DNA from: Paenibacillus oleatilyticus
GTDB lineage: Bacteria; Bacillota; Bacilli; Paenibacillales; NBRC-103111
Reading direction: 5' to 3'
DNA length: 64,000 nt
Assembly: GCF_018998565.1 (NCBI RefSeq)
Contig: NZ_JAHNZO010000036.1
Location: forward strand, 16,507 to 80,506
Shown here: positions 1 through 8,450 of the stretch, piece by piece
Layout: each line of letters opens with the position of its first letter
Numbering within the stretch: the first letter of the stretch is position 1
Position numbers and translations under genes: made by a program
The notes under the pieces: generated by a model
The model's database searches: none
Seen by the model: the letters and a program-made list of their open reading frames with translations, nothing else
What the model was told of the DNA's origin: nothing

Positions 1-1
1 G

Positions 2-352
2 TTCGCCATGCGGGAAATGGGCGAAGACGAGATCGAGATCATTTATGGCGACGACGGCTTCGAAGAAGTCGAGTACGCCGACGAGACGGGCGGCGAACAG
101 TCCGGCATGGCGGAGGATGAGGATGACGACGAAGACGGCTATGAAGAGCCTCTCGGCGATATTATCATCTCGGTGCCGCGGGCGATCGCCCAAGCGGACG
201 AATACGGCCATTCCGTGGAGCGGGAGCTCGGATTTCTGTTCGTTCACGGCTTTCTTCACTTGATCGGTTACGATCATCAGGACGAGGAAGAAGAGAAGGT
301 CATGTTCGGCAAGCAGGAACAAATTTTGCAGCAGGCGGGATTGACGCGGTGA
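2..352 (+). CDS. ybeY: Endoribonuclease YbeY, C-terminal part (cut by window start)
   Basis: YbeY is a zinc-dependent single-strand endoribonuclease needed for 16S rRNA 3'-end maturation and ribosome quality control. The visible 116 residues run in frame from the window edge and contain the metal site HGFLHLIGYDH (three His) near the C-terminus, preceded by the typical LGDIIISVPRA strand. Between the start of the visible part and that strand lies an unusual insertion of roughly 45 residues that is almost entirely Asp and Glu, where the family normally has a short loop. The stop overlaps the GTG start of the next gene by four bases, suggesting translational coupling. The identification is firm; only the N-terminus is missing. 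Confidence 0.93.
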   Translation, partial: FAMREMGEDEIEIIYGDDGFEEVEYADETGGEQSGMAEDEDDDEDGYEEPLGDIIISVPRAIAQADEYGHSVERELGFLFVHGFLHLIGYDHQDEEEEKVMFGKQEQILQQAGLTR

Positions 353-1047
353 AGCAGCCCGTCAAATGGCAGCGCAGCTTTCGGTACGCTTACGAAGGTG
401 TCAAATACGCTCTTGCGACCCAGCGGAACATGAAATTTCATTTTTTCGCCGCGTTGGTCATTCTGGCGCTTGCCTTGTTCTTCGGCCTGCCGAAGACGGA
501 TATTTTATTTATTTTACTAGCTGTGACGCTCATGATCGTGACGGAATTGATCAACACCGCCGTGGAAAAGGCGGTCGATCTGGCGATGCCGGACCTGCAT
601 CCGTTGGCGAAAATCGCGAAGGACGTAGCCGCCGCCTCCGTACTGGTCACGGCAGCTTTTGCCGCCGTAACGGGAATGATTGTATTTTTCGACCCGATCG
701 AACGGCTCATTCAAACCGGCCGGGCAGGAGGTCATCCCATCACCGCGGGAATGGTATGGATTTTGCTTAGCTTGGTCATCCTGACAGTGATTGCGGTGCA
801 GACCCGCTTTTCCTCTAAAGGAAATGGGGTGAAGCCGAGCTTGCTGACGGCCGTCGCTTTTGCGGTCGCCGCCTTGATCGCCTGCCGGGTTCAAGATACG
901 CTTGTCGCTTTGCTGGGCGTTTTTTTGGCCATGGTATTGTTGTTGGCGCTTCACGACAAACGCAAGCGGCCATTCGGCTCGCTGCTGCTCGGTGCGCTGC
1001 TTGGCGGATTCATTACGGTACTCGCCTATTATTTATATCCCATGTAG
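349..1047 (+). CDS. dgkA: Diacylglycerol/undecaprenol kinase (DgkA family) with C-terminal membrane extension
   Basis: Membrane kinase of the DgkA family; Gram-positive members phosphorylate undecaprenol and feed the lipid carrier used for wall synthesis. Residues 1-120 match the family: an amphipathic N-terminus, the EGVKYALATQRN segment, membrane helices and the catalytic ELINTAVEKAVD helix. The usual length is about 120-130 residues, but this protein has 232. The extra part (about 130-232) holds roughly three more hydrophobic helices and lacks PAP2 phosphatase motifs, so I cannot assign it a function. The GTG start overlaps the ybeY stop, as in the common ybeY-dgkA-cdd-era order. Confidence 0.88.
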   Translation: MKQPVKWQRSFRYAYEGVKYALATQRNMKFHFFAALVILALALFFGLPKTDILFILLAVTLMIVTELINTAVEKAVDLAMPDLHPLAKIAKDVAAASVLVTAAFAAVTGMIVFFDPIERLIQTGRAGGHPITAGMVWILLSLVILTVIAVQTRFSSKGNGVKPSLLTAVAFAVAALIACRVQDTLVALLGVFLAMVLLLALHDKRKRPFGSLLLGALLGGFITVLAYYLYPM

Positions 1048-1068
1048 GTTGCGAAAGGGGCGCTTCTC

Positions 1069-1485
1069 TTGGAAAAAACGGAATTAATCGCATTGGCCAG
1101 AACGGCGAGAGAGCAAGCATATACACCTTATTCCCATTTCAAAGTCGGCAGCGCTTTGCTGGATTCCAAAGGACGGGTTCATCTGGGCTGCAATGTAGAA
1201 AACGCTGCTTACGGGCCGACGAACTGCGCCGAACGCACGGCGCTCTTCCGCGCGATCGCGGACGGCGAACAGGCGAAGTCATTCCGGGCCATGGCGATTA
1301 TCGGAGATACGCTTCAGCCGATTTCGCCTTGCGGCGTATGCCGGCAGGTGCTGGTCGAGCTGTGTCCTCCGGATATGCCGGTATATCTGGCTAATCTGAA
1401 AGGGGATATCAGCGAGACGACCGTAGCCGAGCTGCTTCCCGGCGCATTCACATCTTTAGATTTGGACGGAGGAACGATTGATTAA
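1069..1485 (+). CDS. cdd: Cytidine deaminase
   Basis: Deaminates cytidine and deoxycytidine to uridine and deoxyuridine in pyrimidine salvage; a small tetrameric cytosolic enzyme. At 138 residues it has the normal length. The zinc ligands and catalytic glutamate are visible in CAERTALF and PCGVCRQ, and the substrate-binding NVENAAYGPTNC segment precedes them. The TTG start is chosen because a GAAAGGGG ribosome binding site lies about eight bases upstream. The stop overlaps the era start by one base. Confidence 0.95.
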   Translation: MEKTELIALARTAREQAYTPYSHFKVGSALLDSKGRVHLGCNVENAAYGPTNCAERTALFRAIADGEQAKSFRAMAIIGDTLQPISPCGVCRQVLVELCPPDMPVYLANLKGDISETTVAELLPGAFTSLDLDGGTID

Positions 1486-2399
1486 TGTCTTCGAACAGCA
1501 AGGCTGACTCTAAATTCAAATCCGGCTTCGTGGCAATTATCGGACGGCCGAACGTCGGCAAATCGACGCTCATGAACCAGGTGATCGGCCAAAAGATTGC
1601 CATCATGTCCGATAAGCCGCAGACGACCCGGAACAAAATTCACGGCGTCTATACGACCGACCAGGCGCAGATCGTCTTTCTGGATACGCCCGGCATTCAT
1701 AAACCGTCATCGAAGCTCGGCGACTATATGATCAAAGCGGCCGAAGGCGCGCTTAGCGAAGTCGACGCGATCCTGTTTTTGATCGATGTAGTCGAAGGCT
1801 TGGGCGGCGGGGACCGCTATATTATCGAGACGCTGAAAAAGGTGAAGACGCCGGTCATTCTGGTGATGAACAAAATCGACCAGATTCACCCGGAAGCGCT
1901 CCTGTCGGTCATAACGACCTATAAGGATCTGTACCCGTTTGCCGAAATTGTGCCGATCTCGGCGATGCACGGCAATAACGTCAATACGCTTTTGGAGCAG
2001 GTCATTAAATTTTTGCCGGAAGGGCCGCAGTATTACCCTGCGGATCAAGTGACGGACCATCCGGAGCAGTTTGTGTGCGCGGAGCTGATCCGGGAGAAAA
2101 TCCTGCATCTGACCCGGGAGGAAATTCCTCACTCGATCGCGGTGTCCATCGAAGATATGCGCGTGGAGGCCAACGGTGTCGTTCATATTTCGGCTGTTAT
2201 TTACGTCGAACGCGACTCGCAGAAGGGCATCATCATCGGCAAGAAGGGCGCGCTGTTGAAAGAAGTCGGACAAAAAGCGCGGGCCGATATCGAAGCGCTT
2301 CTCGGCTCAAAGACGTTCTTGGAGCTGTGGGTCAAAGTGAAGAAGGACTGGCGCAATCAGGACCGGGTCCTGCGGGATCTCGGCTTCCGGCATGAGTAA
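1485..2399 (+). CDS. era: GTPase Era
   Basis: Essential ribosome-associated GTPase that binds the 3' end of 16S rRNA and assists 30S maturation. Residues 10-170 form the G domain, with G1 GRPNVGKST, G3 DTPGIH and G4 NKID; the C-terminal KH domain carries the GKKGALLKEVGQKAR RNA-binding loop. The length of 304 residues is typical. It sits directly after cdd and upstream of yqzL-recO, the standard Bacillales order, and works on the same rRNA end as YbeY at the start of the window. Confidence 0.97.
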   Translation: MSSNSKADSKFKSGFVAIIGRPNVGKSTLMNQVIGQKIAIMSDKPQTTRNKIHGVYTTDQAQIVFLDTPGIHKPSSKLGDYMIKAAEGALSEVDAILFLIDVVEGLGGGDRYIIETLKKVKTPVILVMNKIDQIHPEALLSVITTYKDLYPFAEIVPISAMHGNNVNTLLEQVIKFLPEGPQYYPADQVTDHPEQFVCAELIREKILHLTREEIPHSIAVSIEDMRVEANGVVHISAVIYVERDSQKGIIIGKKGALLKEVGQKARADIEALLGSKTFLELWVKVKKDWRNQDRVLRDLGFRHE

Positions 2400-2560
2400 A
2401 CCGGCGTTCCGGCCTGTTTCAATCGGGCTTCGTCGCGTTTAATCCATCATAACGAGGCAAAGAATACATGGCAGTTTTTGCAGAGCATACTTCGCATCGG
2501 ATCGATCCATCCTAATCCTAGAAACAGGTTGTAGTCATGTCATCAAGGGGAGGATGTACC

Positions 2561-2704
2561 ATGAGAGACTTTTCGTGGAAGTACTTTTCAATGACCGGAG
2601 ATGTGGATGCTTACCTGCTATACAAAGAAGTGAATACCCAGGACGGCGACGAGGCGGAGCCGGAAGAAGAGGACGCCTTGGACGCTTCCGATTGGGTACA
2701 GTAA
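2561..2704 (+). CDS. yqzL: YqzL family small protein
   Basis: A 47-residue protein too short for most ORF filters. It starts MRDFSWKYFSMTGDVDAYLLY, matching from memory the conserved YqzL pattern (aromatic N-terminus, F-x-x-TG-x-x-D-x-YLL), and ends in a run of acidic residues. A clear AGGGGAGG site precedes the ATG. Position between era and recO is diagnostic for the family. No biochemical role is known to me. Confidence 0.88.
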   Translation: MRDFSWKYFSMTGDVDAYLLYKEVNTQDGDEAEPEEEDALDASDWVQ

Positions 2705-2756
2705 GTTTCGCCCAATATCAGGTTACCGGTACGGTAACGCGGGGAGAGGCTGTAAG

Positions 2757-3503
2757 GTGCAGTACAGAGTTCAAGGGATTGTCATCCGAAGTATGGACTA
2801 TGGGGAAGGCAACAAAATTATTACGCTGTTTACCCGGGAGCACGGAAAGCTGAGCGTCGTGGCCCGGGGAGCCAAAAAAGTGAAGAGCCGTTACGGGTCG
2901 TCCGCCCAGTTGTTTACTTGCGGCGACTACTTGTTTTTCAAATCCGGGCAGCTCGGCACGCTCAATCATGCGGAAATTATCGAGCCTTTTCATAAAATAA
3001 GGGAAGATCTGCACAAGGCTGCCCATGCTTCCTATCTGTCGGAGCTGACCGACCGGATGTTGGGAGATCAAGAGGGGCAGCCTTTTTTATACGATCAGCT
3101 GAAAGCCAGCTTGCAGGCGATCCAGGAAGACAAGGATCTGCAGATCATCGACCACTTGTACGAAATGAAAATGTTCGTCCTGGCCGGCTATACGCCCGAG
3201 CTGGAGCAATGTGTCGTTTGCCGTGAGAATGCGGAACCGTTCGCCATAAGCGTCGGCATGGGCGGAATGCTGTGCGAGCGCTGCAAGCTGCGGGACCCGC
3301 AGGCCATCCCGTTGACGCCCGGGGTATACAAGCTCCTTCGGCTGTTCATTCAAATGGATGTGCGCCGGCTCGGTCAAATCGACGTGAAGCCGCAGACGAA
3401 ACAGCTGCTTAAGACGATTTTACGGGCCTACTTCGATACGCATGTCGGACTGAAGCTGAAATCGCGAGATTTTTTGGATCAAATGGACAAATACGGCGTA
3501 TAG
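2757..3503 (+). CDS. recO: DNA repair protein RecO
   Basis: Recombination mediator that works with RecF and RecR to load RecA on SSB-coated gaps. It has an N-terminal OB fold (about 1-80), a helical middle, and a Cys4 zinc site made of CVVC and CERC near residues 150-180. The length of 248 is normal. The GTG start has a modest purine-rich site. It lies 52 bases after yqzL and probably shares its transcript. In B. subtilis glyQS follows; here it does not. Confidence 0.95.
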   Translation: MQYRVQGIVIRSMDYGEGNKIITLFTREHGKLSVVARGAKKVKSRYGSSAQLFTCGDYLFFKSGQLGTLNHAEIIEPFHKIREDLHKAAHASYLSELTDRMLGDQEGQPFLYDQLKASLQAIQEDKDLQIIDHLYEMKMFVLAGYTPELEQCVVCRENAEPFAISVGMGGMLCERCKLRDPQAIPLTPGVYKLLRLFIQMDVRRLGQIDVKPQTKQLLKTILRAYFDTHVGLKLKSRDFLDQMDKYGV

Positions 3504-3511
3504 CTAAATAA

Positions 3512-3540
3512 TTGACATGTTTTTGCCCGTTTGCTATTAT
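3512..3540 (+). promoter_or_regulatory. Sigma-A promoter for the ppsR leader RNA
   Basis: TTGACA (3512-3517), a 17-base spacer and TATTAT (3535-3540), a near-consensus housekeeping promoter, starting just after the recO stop. Transcription would begin near 3547, about 350 bases before ppsR. Confidence 0.75.
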
Positions 3541-3546
3541 AATATG

Positions 3547-3896
3547 ATACATCCATTAGAAAACCTCTTGTTACGAAGTCTAAGCCATGACTTTGTCAGC
3601 GGGGTTTTTTGCTGTCCGAAAAGAGAAGCTCTTTTCTGGTGCAAAGCGATTAACCGAAGTCTTGAAACATTTTTTGCCACTGCAACGTAGTAGTAATAGA
3701 CAGGCCGATCTTCCCCTAATGATCGGCCTTTGTTGCAGCCTGACAAGAGGGACTTCGGCCAAAATCTGATGCGACGAGGACTGCTACGGTCTCAAATTTA
3801 CACGAAGCTGCGAAATTTGTGCGCATATTGCACCGAAACCAGGGAACAGCACATAGCTTATCTCTGTAAAAAAGCCAGGACGAAAGGCGGGTTCGC
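3547..3896 (+). ncRNA. Candidate structured leader RNA or small RNA upstream of ppsR
   Basis: A 393-base stretch between recO and ppsR has no convincing protein gene but starts with a strong promoter and contains several perfect stems. These are GAAAAGAG/CTCTTTTC with a three-base loop (3618-3636); AGGCCGATC/GATCGGCCT (3702-3729) enclosed by CTGCAAC/GTTGCAG (3680-3686 with 3732-3738); and CAAATTT/AAATTTG near 3796-3820. I see no T-box sequence and no match to a riboswitch, 6S RNA or SRP RNA that I know. It may be a 5' leader of ppsR or a separate RNA of about 190 bases ending near 3735. Confidence 0.45.
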
Positions 3897-4709
3897 ATGG
3901 AACGGGCGGTTAAGCCGGTAGTGTTTGTAGCATCGGATTCGGCGGGGGAAACGGGAGAAGCGGTAGTTCGGGCGGCGGCCGTGCAGTTTCATCCCCAACA
4001 GGTGGATATTCGCCGGGTGCCTTTCCTGATCGATACCTCGGATATCGACCGGATGATCCGGACGGTGATTGAGCGCAGCGGCGCGATCGTTTTTACGCTC
4101 GTTATTCCCGAGCTGCGGGATTATTTGATCGAACAGGCGGAGCGCTACAGAATTCCTTACATCGATCTGCTCGGTCCGATCATACGGACGCTGGAGCAAA
4201 CGCTGGATCAGGAGGCAAGGCATCAGCCGGGCATGATCCACAAGCTGGACGAAGATTATTTCAAGAAAGTGGAAGCTGTCGAGTTTGCCGTCAAGTATGA
4301 CGACGGACGGGATTTCAACGGGATTTTGCAGGCGGACATCGTGCTTGTCGGGGTATCCCGTACGTCAAAGACCCCGCTGTCCATGTATCTTGCACACAAG
4401 AAATTCAAGGTGGCCAACGTACCGCTTGTTCCGGAAATTCATCCGCCCGAGCAGCTGTTTACGGTGTCCGGGAAGAAGATTGTCGGGTTGCGGATCGATC
4501 CGGTCAAATTGAATGTCATCCGCACGGAACGGCTTAAGACGCTGGGCTTGCCAGGCAATGCGACGTATGCAAATACCGAACGGATTCACGCGGAATTGGA
4601 GTACGCGGATAAGATTATGAAAAAAATCGGCTGCACTGTGATCGACGTTTCGAACAAGGCGGTCGAAGAAACGGCCAGCATCATCATCGATATGTACCGT
4701 TCGCGGTAA
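3897..4709 (+). CDS. ppsR: Pyruvate, phosphate dikinase regulatory protein (PPDK kinase/pyrophosphorylase)
   Basis: DUF299 bifunctional serine/threonine kinase and phosphorylase that inactivates and reactivates PEP-synthesising dikinases using ADP and phosphate. The 270-residue length is standard. The nucleotide-binding loop is visible as GVSRTSKTPLSMYLA near residue 150. The ATG lies about six bases after AGGCGGG. B. subtilis YqfL occupies the same position but follows ccpN, which is absent here. Confidence 0.93.
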   Translation: MERAVKPVVFVASDSAGETGEAVVRAAAVQFHPQQVDIRRVPFLIDTSDIDRMIRTVIERSGAIVFTLVIPELRDYLIEQAERYRIPYIDLLGPIIRTLEQTLDQEARHQPGMIHKLDEDYFKKVEAVEFAVKYDDGRDFNGILQADIVLVGVSRTSKTPLSMYLAHKKFKVANVPLVPEIHPPEQLFTVSGKKIVGLRIDPVKLNVIRTERLKTLGLPGNATYANTERIHAELEYADKIMKKIGCTVIDVSNKAVEETASIIIDMYRSR

Positions 4710-4809
4710 CGGCCTATTTTGAGGGAAGGAAGCAGGATTTTTTATCCTTTCATCGTATATAATATTACGGTAATGCTTTAGTCTTGAATTTTACAGTCGG
4801 CGGGGACCT

Positions 4810-5271
4810 ATGACGTATAAAATTGTAGTGGATGCCGACGCATGCCCGGTGAAGGCGGAAATCGCGCAGACGGCCTTACGTTTCGGAATCCCGGTGCTGA
4901 TGGTCGCCTCGTTCGATCATCGGCTGCAGCCGATGGACGGCGTCGATATCGTTCAAGTGGATCGGTCGGACCAGTCGGTAGACCTGTATATTGTCAATTA
5001 CATCGCGCCCGGAGATGTGCTGGTCACGCAGGATTTCGGGCTGGCTGCTTTGGCGCTTGGCAAAAAAGCGATGGCGCTGTCGAATCGCGGCCAAACGTAC
5101 AATGAACGGACGATTGATTTTTTGCTGGAACGAAGGCACGAGCAGGCGAAACAGCGCCGCGGAGGCAAGCATACGAAAGGTCCTAAAGCGTTCACCGACG
5201 AGGACCGCCAAGCCTTTCTACAAACTTTGACAAAAGTTTTGTCGGGCTTGCAGGAGAATCGGGCAAAGTAG
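4810..5271 (+). CDS. YaiI/YqxD family protein (DUF188)
   Basis: A 153-residue member of the UPF0178/DUF188 family, a PIN-like fold of unknown function. The conserved start VVDADACPVK and the internal acidic motifs VTQDFGLAALAL and LSNRGQTY are visible. The Lys/Arg-rich C-terminal part (RRGGKHTKGPK) is usual for the family. In B. subtilis yqxD also precedes dnaG, so position supports the call. A possible -10 TATAAT lies at 4758-4763 but without a clear -35 box. Confidence 0.88.
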   Translation: MTYKIVVDADACPVKAEIAQTALRFGIPVLMVASFDHRLQPMDGVDIVQVDRSDQSVDLYIVNYIAPGDVLVTQDFGLAALALGKKAMALSNRGQTYNERTIDFLLERRHEQAKQRRGGKHTKGPKAFTDEDRQAFLQTLTKVLSGLQENRAK

Positions 5272-5311
5272 CGAATACCTATACGTGTTAATTTGAATGA
5301 AGGTGGATAGG

Positions 5312-7147
5312 ATGAGTAACGGACGCATTCCCGAGCAAGTCATCGACGCGGTCTTGAAAGCCCACGATATTGTCGAAGTCGTCGGAAGACACGTTCATTT
5401 GACGAAGCAGGGGCATTACCTTAAAGGTCTTTGTCCTTTTCATTCAGAGAAGACACCTTCCTTTACCGTCACGCCCGAAAAGCAGATTTATCACTGCTTC
5501 GGCTGCGGAGCGGGCGGGAACGCCATCCGGTTCGTTTCGGAAGTCGAAGGGCTGTCTTTCGGCCAGGCGCTCCGGAAATTAGCCGATGAAGCGAAGCTCG
5601 ACATCGGACTCGGGCCGCAGCAAGGCCAAGCCGAAACGAAGGAGCACGCGGACCGTGCGAAACTGATCGAAGCTCATGAGCTTGCCGGCAAGTTGTACGA
5701 ATATCTTCTGCACAACACCGAGCAGGGCAAAGAAGCGAAGCAGTATTTGCACGCCCGGGGAATGACCGATAAGCTGATCGAAACGTTCGGCATCGGCTAC
5801 GCGCCATCGCGCTGGGATACGCTGACGAATCTGCTGGATAAGAAGCAGTTTCCGCTGCCCCTGGTGGAGCAAGGAGGGCTGATCTCGGCGAAGCAGGACG
5901 GAAGCGGGTATGTCGACAAATTTCGAGACCGCGTCATGTTTCCGATTCGCGATTGGAAAGGGCATATCATCGCCTTCGGAGGAAGAGCGATGGGCGACGT
6001 ACAGCCCAAATATTTGAACAGTCCGGAATCGATGCTTTTCCATAAGAGCCGTACGCTGTACAATCTGCATGCCGCCAGGCCCCAAATCCGGAAAAGCCAG
6101 GAGCTCGTTTTGTTCGAGGGCTATATGGATGTCATTCGCGCTTGGGAGGCCGGAGTGCATAACGGCGTGGCGACCATGGGAACGGCGCTGACACCGGAGC
6201 ATGCGGAAGCGATCAGGCGTCTTGCGGAACGGGTGGTCGTCTCTTACGACGGGGACAATGCCGGACAATCCGCAGCCTATAAGAGCATCCCGTTGCTGGA
6301 AAATGCAGGGTGCAATGTAAGAATTGCCATGCTGCCGAACGGGTTGGACCCGGACGAATATATTTCCGCTCACGGTTCTGAACGATTCGTACGAGAGGTT
6401 ATCGAAACCGCCGTACCGTCGATCAAATATAAACTTTTTTATTATCGCAAAAATTATAAACTGCAGGAGGATGGAGAAAAGCTTCGCTACATTCAACAAG
6501 CGCTCCGCTTGATCGCAGGACTGACTTCACCCATTGAGAGAGAGCATTATGTGAGAGAGCTTTGTTCCGAATTTCACTTAACGTTCGAATCCGCGATGCA
6601 AAATCTGAACGAGATCAGGCTTCAAGCCGAAAAAAAGGACCGTTCTGGGGATAATAAAGACAATTCGTGGAATAATGTTATGAATGACGGAAGGCTTCGC
6701 GCGCAACCCCCTTCGATGGTCCCTGCCTATCAGAATGCAGAGCGTCAACTGCTTGCCGTCATGATGCTGGACCGGGACATATCCGGTTATGTCGAGCGTC
6801 AGCTGGGAGACGGTTTCAATATGGAAGCTCATGCGGCGCTCGCCGCTTACTTGTACGCTTACTACGCGCAAGGATTCGAGCCCAACGCCAGCACGTTCAT
6901 CGGCATGCTGCAGGATGACAAGCTTGAGAGCTTGGCTAGCTCCTTAACCTTAATAGACAATCGCAGCGGTATTAATGATGCCGTGATCGACGATTACATC
7001 CGGCAAATCAAAAAGTTCCCGCTCTTGCAGACATTGGAACGAAAAAGAGAAGAAATCAAGCAAGCAGAACGTTTGGGTGATATTCCCAAAGCCCTGCAAC
7101 TAGGCAGTGAGATTATATCCTTGGAAAAGCAGTTGAAATCATCCTGA
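5312..7147 (+). CDS. dnaG: DNA primase DnaG
   Basis: Synthesises RNA primers at the replication fork. Order of domains: CHC2 zinc finger (about residues 35-65, CPFHSEKTPSF and CFGCG), RNA polymerase catalytic core with TOPRIM (VLFEGYMDV near 265 and SYDGDNAG near 310), then a C-terminal helicase-binding region. I prefer the ATG at 5312, five bases after AAGGTGG, over an in-frame ATG at 5297 that precedes that site. The result is 611 residues. It heads the conserved dnaG-sigA pair. Confidence 0.96.
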   Translation: MSNGRIPEQVIDAVLKAHDIVEVVGRHVHLTKQGHYLKGLCPFHSEKTPSFTVTPEKQIYHCFGCGAGGNAIRFVSEVEGLSFGQALRKLADEAKLDIGLGPQQGQAETKEHADRAKLIEAHELAGKLYEYLLHNTEQGKEAKQYLHARGMTDKLIETFGIGYAPSRWDTLTNLLDKKQFPLPLVEQGGLISAKQDGSGYVDKFRDRVMFPIRDWKGHIIAFGGRAMGDVQPKYLNSPESMLFHKSRTLYNLHAARPQIRKSQELVLFEGYMDVIRAWEAGVHNGVATMGTALTPEHAEAIRRLAERVVVSYDGDNAGQSAAYKSIPLLENAGCNVRIAMLPNGLDPDEYISAHGSERFVREVIETAVPSIKYKLFYYRKNYKLQEDGEKLRYIQQALRLIAGLTSPIEREHYVRELCSEFHLTFESAMQNLNEIRLQAEKKDRSGDNKDNSWNNVMNDGRLRAQPPSMVPAYQNAERQLLAVMMLDRDISGYVERQLGDGFNMEAHAALAAYLYAYYAQGFEPNASTFIGMLQDDKLESLASSLTLIDNRSGINDAVIDDYIRQIKKFPLLQTLERKREEIKQAERLGDIPKALQLGSEIISLEKQLKSS

Positions 7148-7198
7148 TTCGTCTTGATACGGGACCGGGGTGTATTCCAGGGAGGAGGGAGTTGGATT

Positions 7199-8317
7199 AT
7201 GGCGAACGATCAACGTACGGAACTAGAGACAGAGTTGACGCTCGAACAAGTAAAAGAACAGTTGATCGAACAAGGCAAGAAACGTTCGGCAATTACGTAC
7301 AAAGAAATTATGGAGAAGCTCGCGCCGTTCGATCAGGACCCGGAGCAAATCGATGAATTTTTTGAGCAGATTCAAGAGATGGGGATCGATGTCGGGAACG
7401 AATCGGACGATGACAACGAACTGACTCCGATGGAGCACGAGCACGACGAGTTCCATTTTGACGACGATTTGTCCTTGCCGCCTGGCATTAAGATCAACGA
7501 TCCGGTACGGATGTATTTGAAGGAGATTGGCCGGGTTCCGCTGCTTTCCGCAGAGGACGAGATCGATTTGGCGAAACGGATCGAACAGGGCGATGAAGAG
7601 GCGAAACGCCGTTTGGCGGAAGCGAATCTGCGTCTGGTCGTCAGTATCGCCAAGCGGTATGTCGGCCGGGGGATGCTGTTCCTCGACCTGATCCAGGAAG
7701 GCAATATGGGCTTGATCAAGGCGGTTGAGAAGTTCGACCATATCAAAGGCTTCAAATTCAGTACGTATGCCACGTGGTGGATTCGTCAAGCCATTACGCG
7801 CGCGATTGCCGACCAAGCGCGTACGATCCGGATTCCGGTACATATGGTGGAGACGATCAACAAGCTGATCCGGGTATCCCGTCAACTGCTTCAGGAGCTG
7901 GGGCGCGAACCTACGCCGGAGGAAATTGCGAAGGAAATGGATCTAAGTACGGACAAAGTGCGTGAGATTATGAAAATCGCGCAAGAACCCGTGTCGCTCG
8001 AAACGCCGATCGGCGAGGAAGACGACTCGCACCTCGGAGATTTTATCGAAGATCAGGAAGCGCTGGCTCCGGCGGATGCCGCTGCTTACGAGCTGCTCAA
8101 GGAGCAGCTGGAGGACGTCCTCGATACGTTGACTGAGCGCGAGGAGAACGTGCTTCGGCTGCGCTTCGGACTCGATGACGGCCGGACGCGGACGCTGGAG
8201 GAAGTCGGTAAAGTATTCGGGGTTACCCGGGAACGGATTCGCCAGATCGAAGCCAAGGCGCTCCGCAAGCTTCGTCATCCGAGCCGCAGCAAGCGGTTGA
8301 AAGATTTTCTTGAATAA
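7199..8317 (+). CDS. sigA: RNA polymerase primary sigma factor SigA (RpoD)
   Basis: Housekeeping sigma-70 factor. Region 1.1 is acidic at the N-terminus; region 1.2 begins near DPVRMYLKEIG. Regions 2.1-2.4 follow, with the -10 recognition helix TYATWWIRQAITRAI, and region 4.2 carries the -35 helix VTRERIRQIEAKALRKLRH near the C-terminus. The ATG at 7199 is chosen because GGAGGAGGGA lies eight bases upstream; an in-frame TTG at 7154 has no such site. The length is 372 residues. Confidence 0.97.
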   Translation: MANDQRTELETELTLEQVKEQLIEQGKKRSAITYKEIMEKLAPFDQDPEQIDEFFEQIQEMGIDVGNESDDDNELTPMEHEHDEFHFDDDLSLPPGIKINDPVRMYLKEIGRVPLLSAEDEIDLAKRIEQGDEEAKRRLAEANLRLVVSIAKRYVGRGMLFLDLIQEGNMGLIKAVEKFDHIKGFKFSTYATWWIRQAITRAIADQARTIRIPVHMVETINKLIRVSRQLLQELGREPTPEEIAKEMDLSTDKVREIMKIAQEPVSLETPIGEEDDSHLGDFIEDQEALAPADAAAYELLKEQLEDVLDTLTEREENVLRLRFGLDDGRTRTLEEVGKVFGVTRERIRQIEAKALRKLRHPSRSKRLKDFLE

Positions 8318-8331
8318 TAGCTTGTCACTAC

Positions 8332-8368
8332 GACCTTTCCGCCGCCTGCGGGAAGGTCTAATTTTTTG
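8332..8368 (+). terminator. Terminator after sigA
   Basis: Stem GACCTT/AAGGTC continuing into CCGC/GCGG, followed by TAATTTTTT, 15 bases past the sigA stop. Confidence 0.8.
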
Positions 8369-8450
8369 CGGGCTCCAAGCCGATGAATGAATTATGAATC
8401 ATGTATCCTATGTATTAAGCGACGACGGGCTTCGGAGGAACCTATAAGCT

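Noticed and set aside
3547..3735. 6S RNA in the recO-ppsR gap
   Set aside because: The size of about 190 bases and the promoter fit, but the two ends do not pair into the long rod with a central bubble that defines 6S RNA.
3547..3896. T-box riboswitch left from glyQS
   Set aside because: No T-box core (the AGGGTGGNACCGCG-type sequence) and no stem I with AG bulge could be found.
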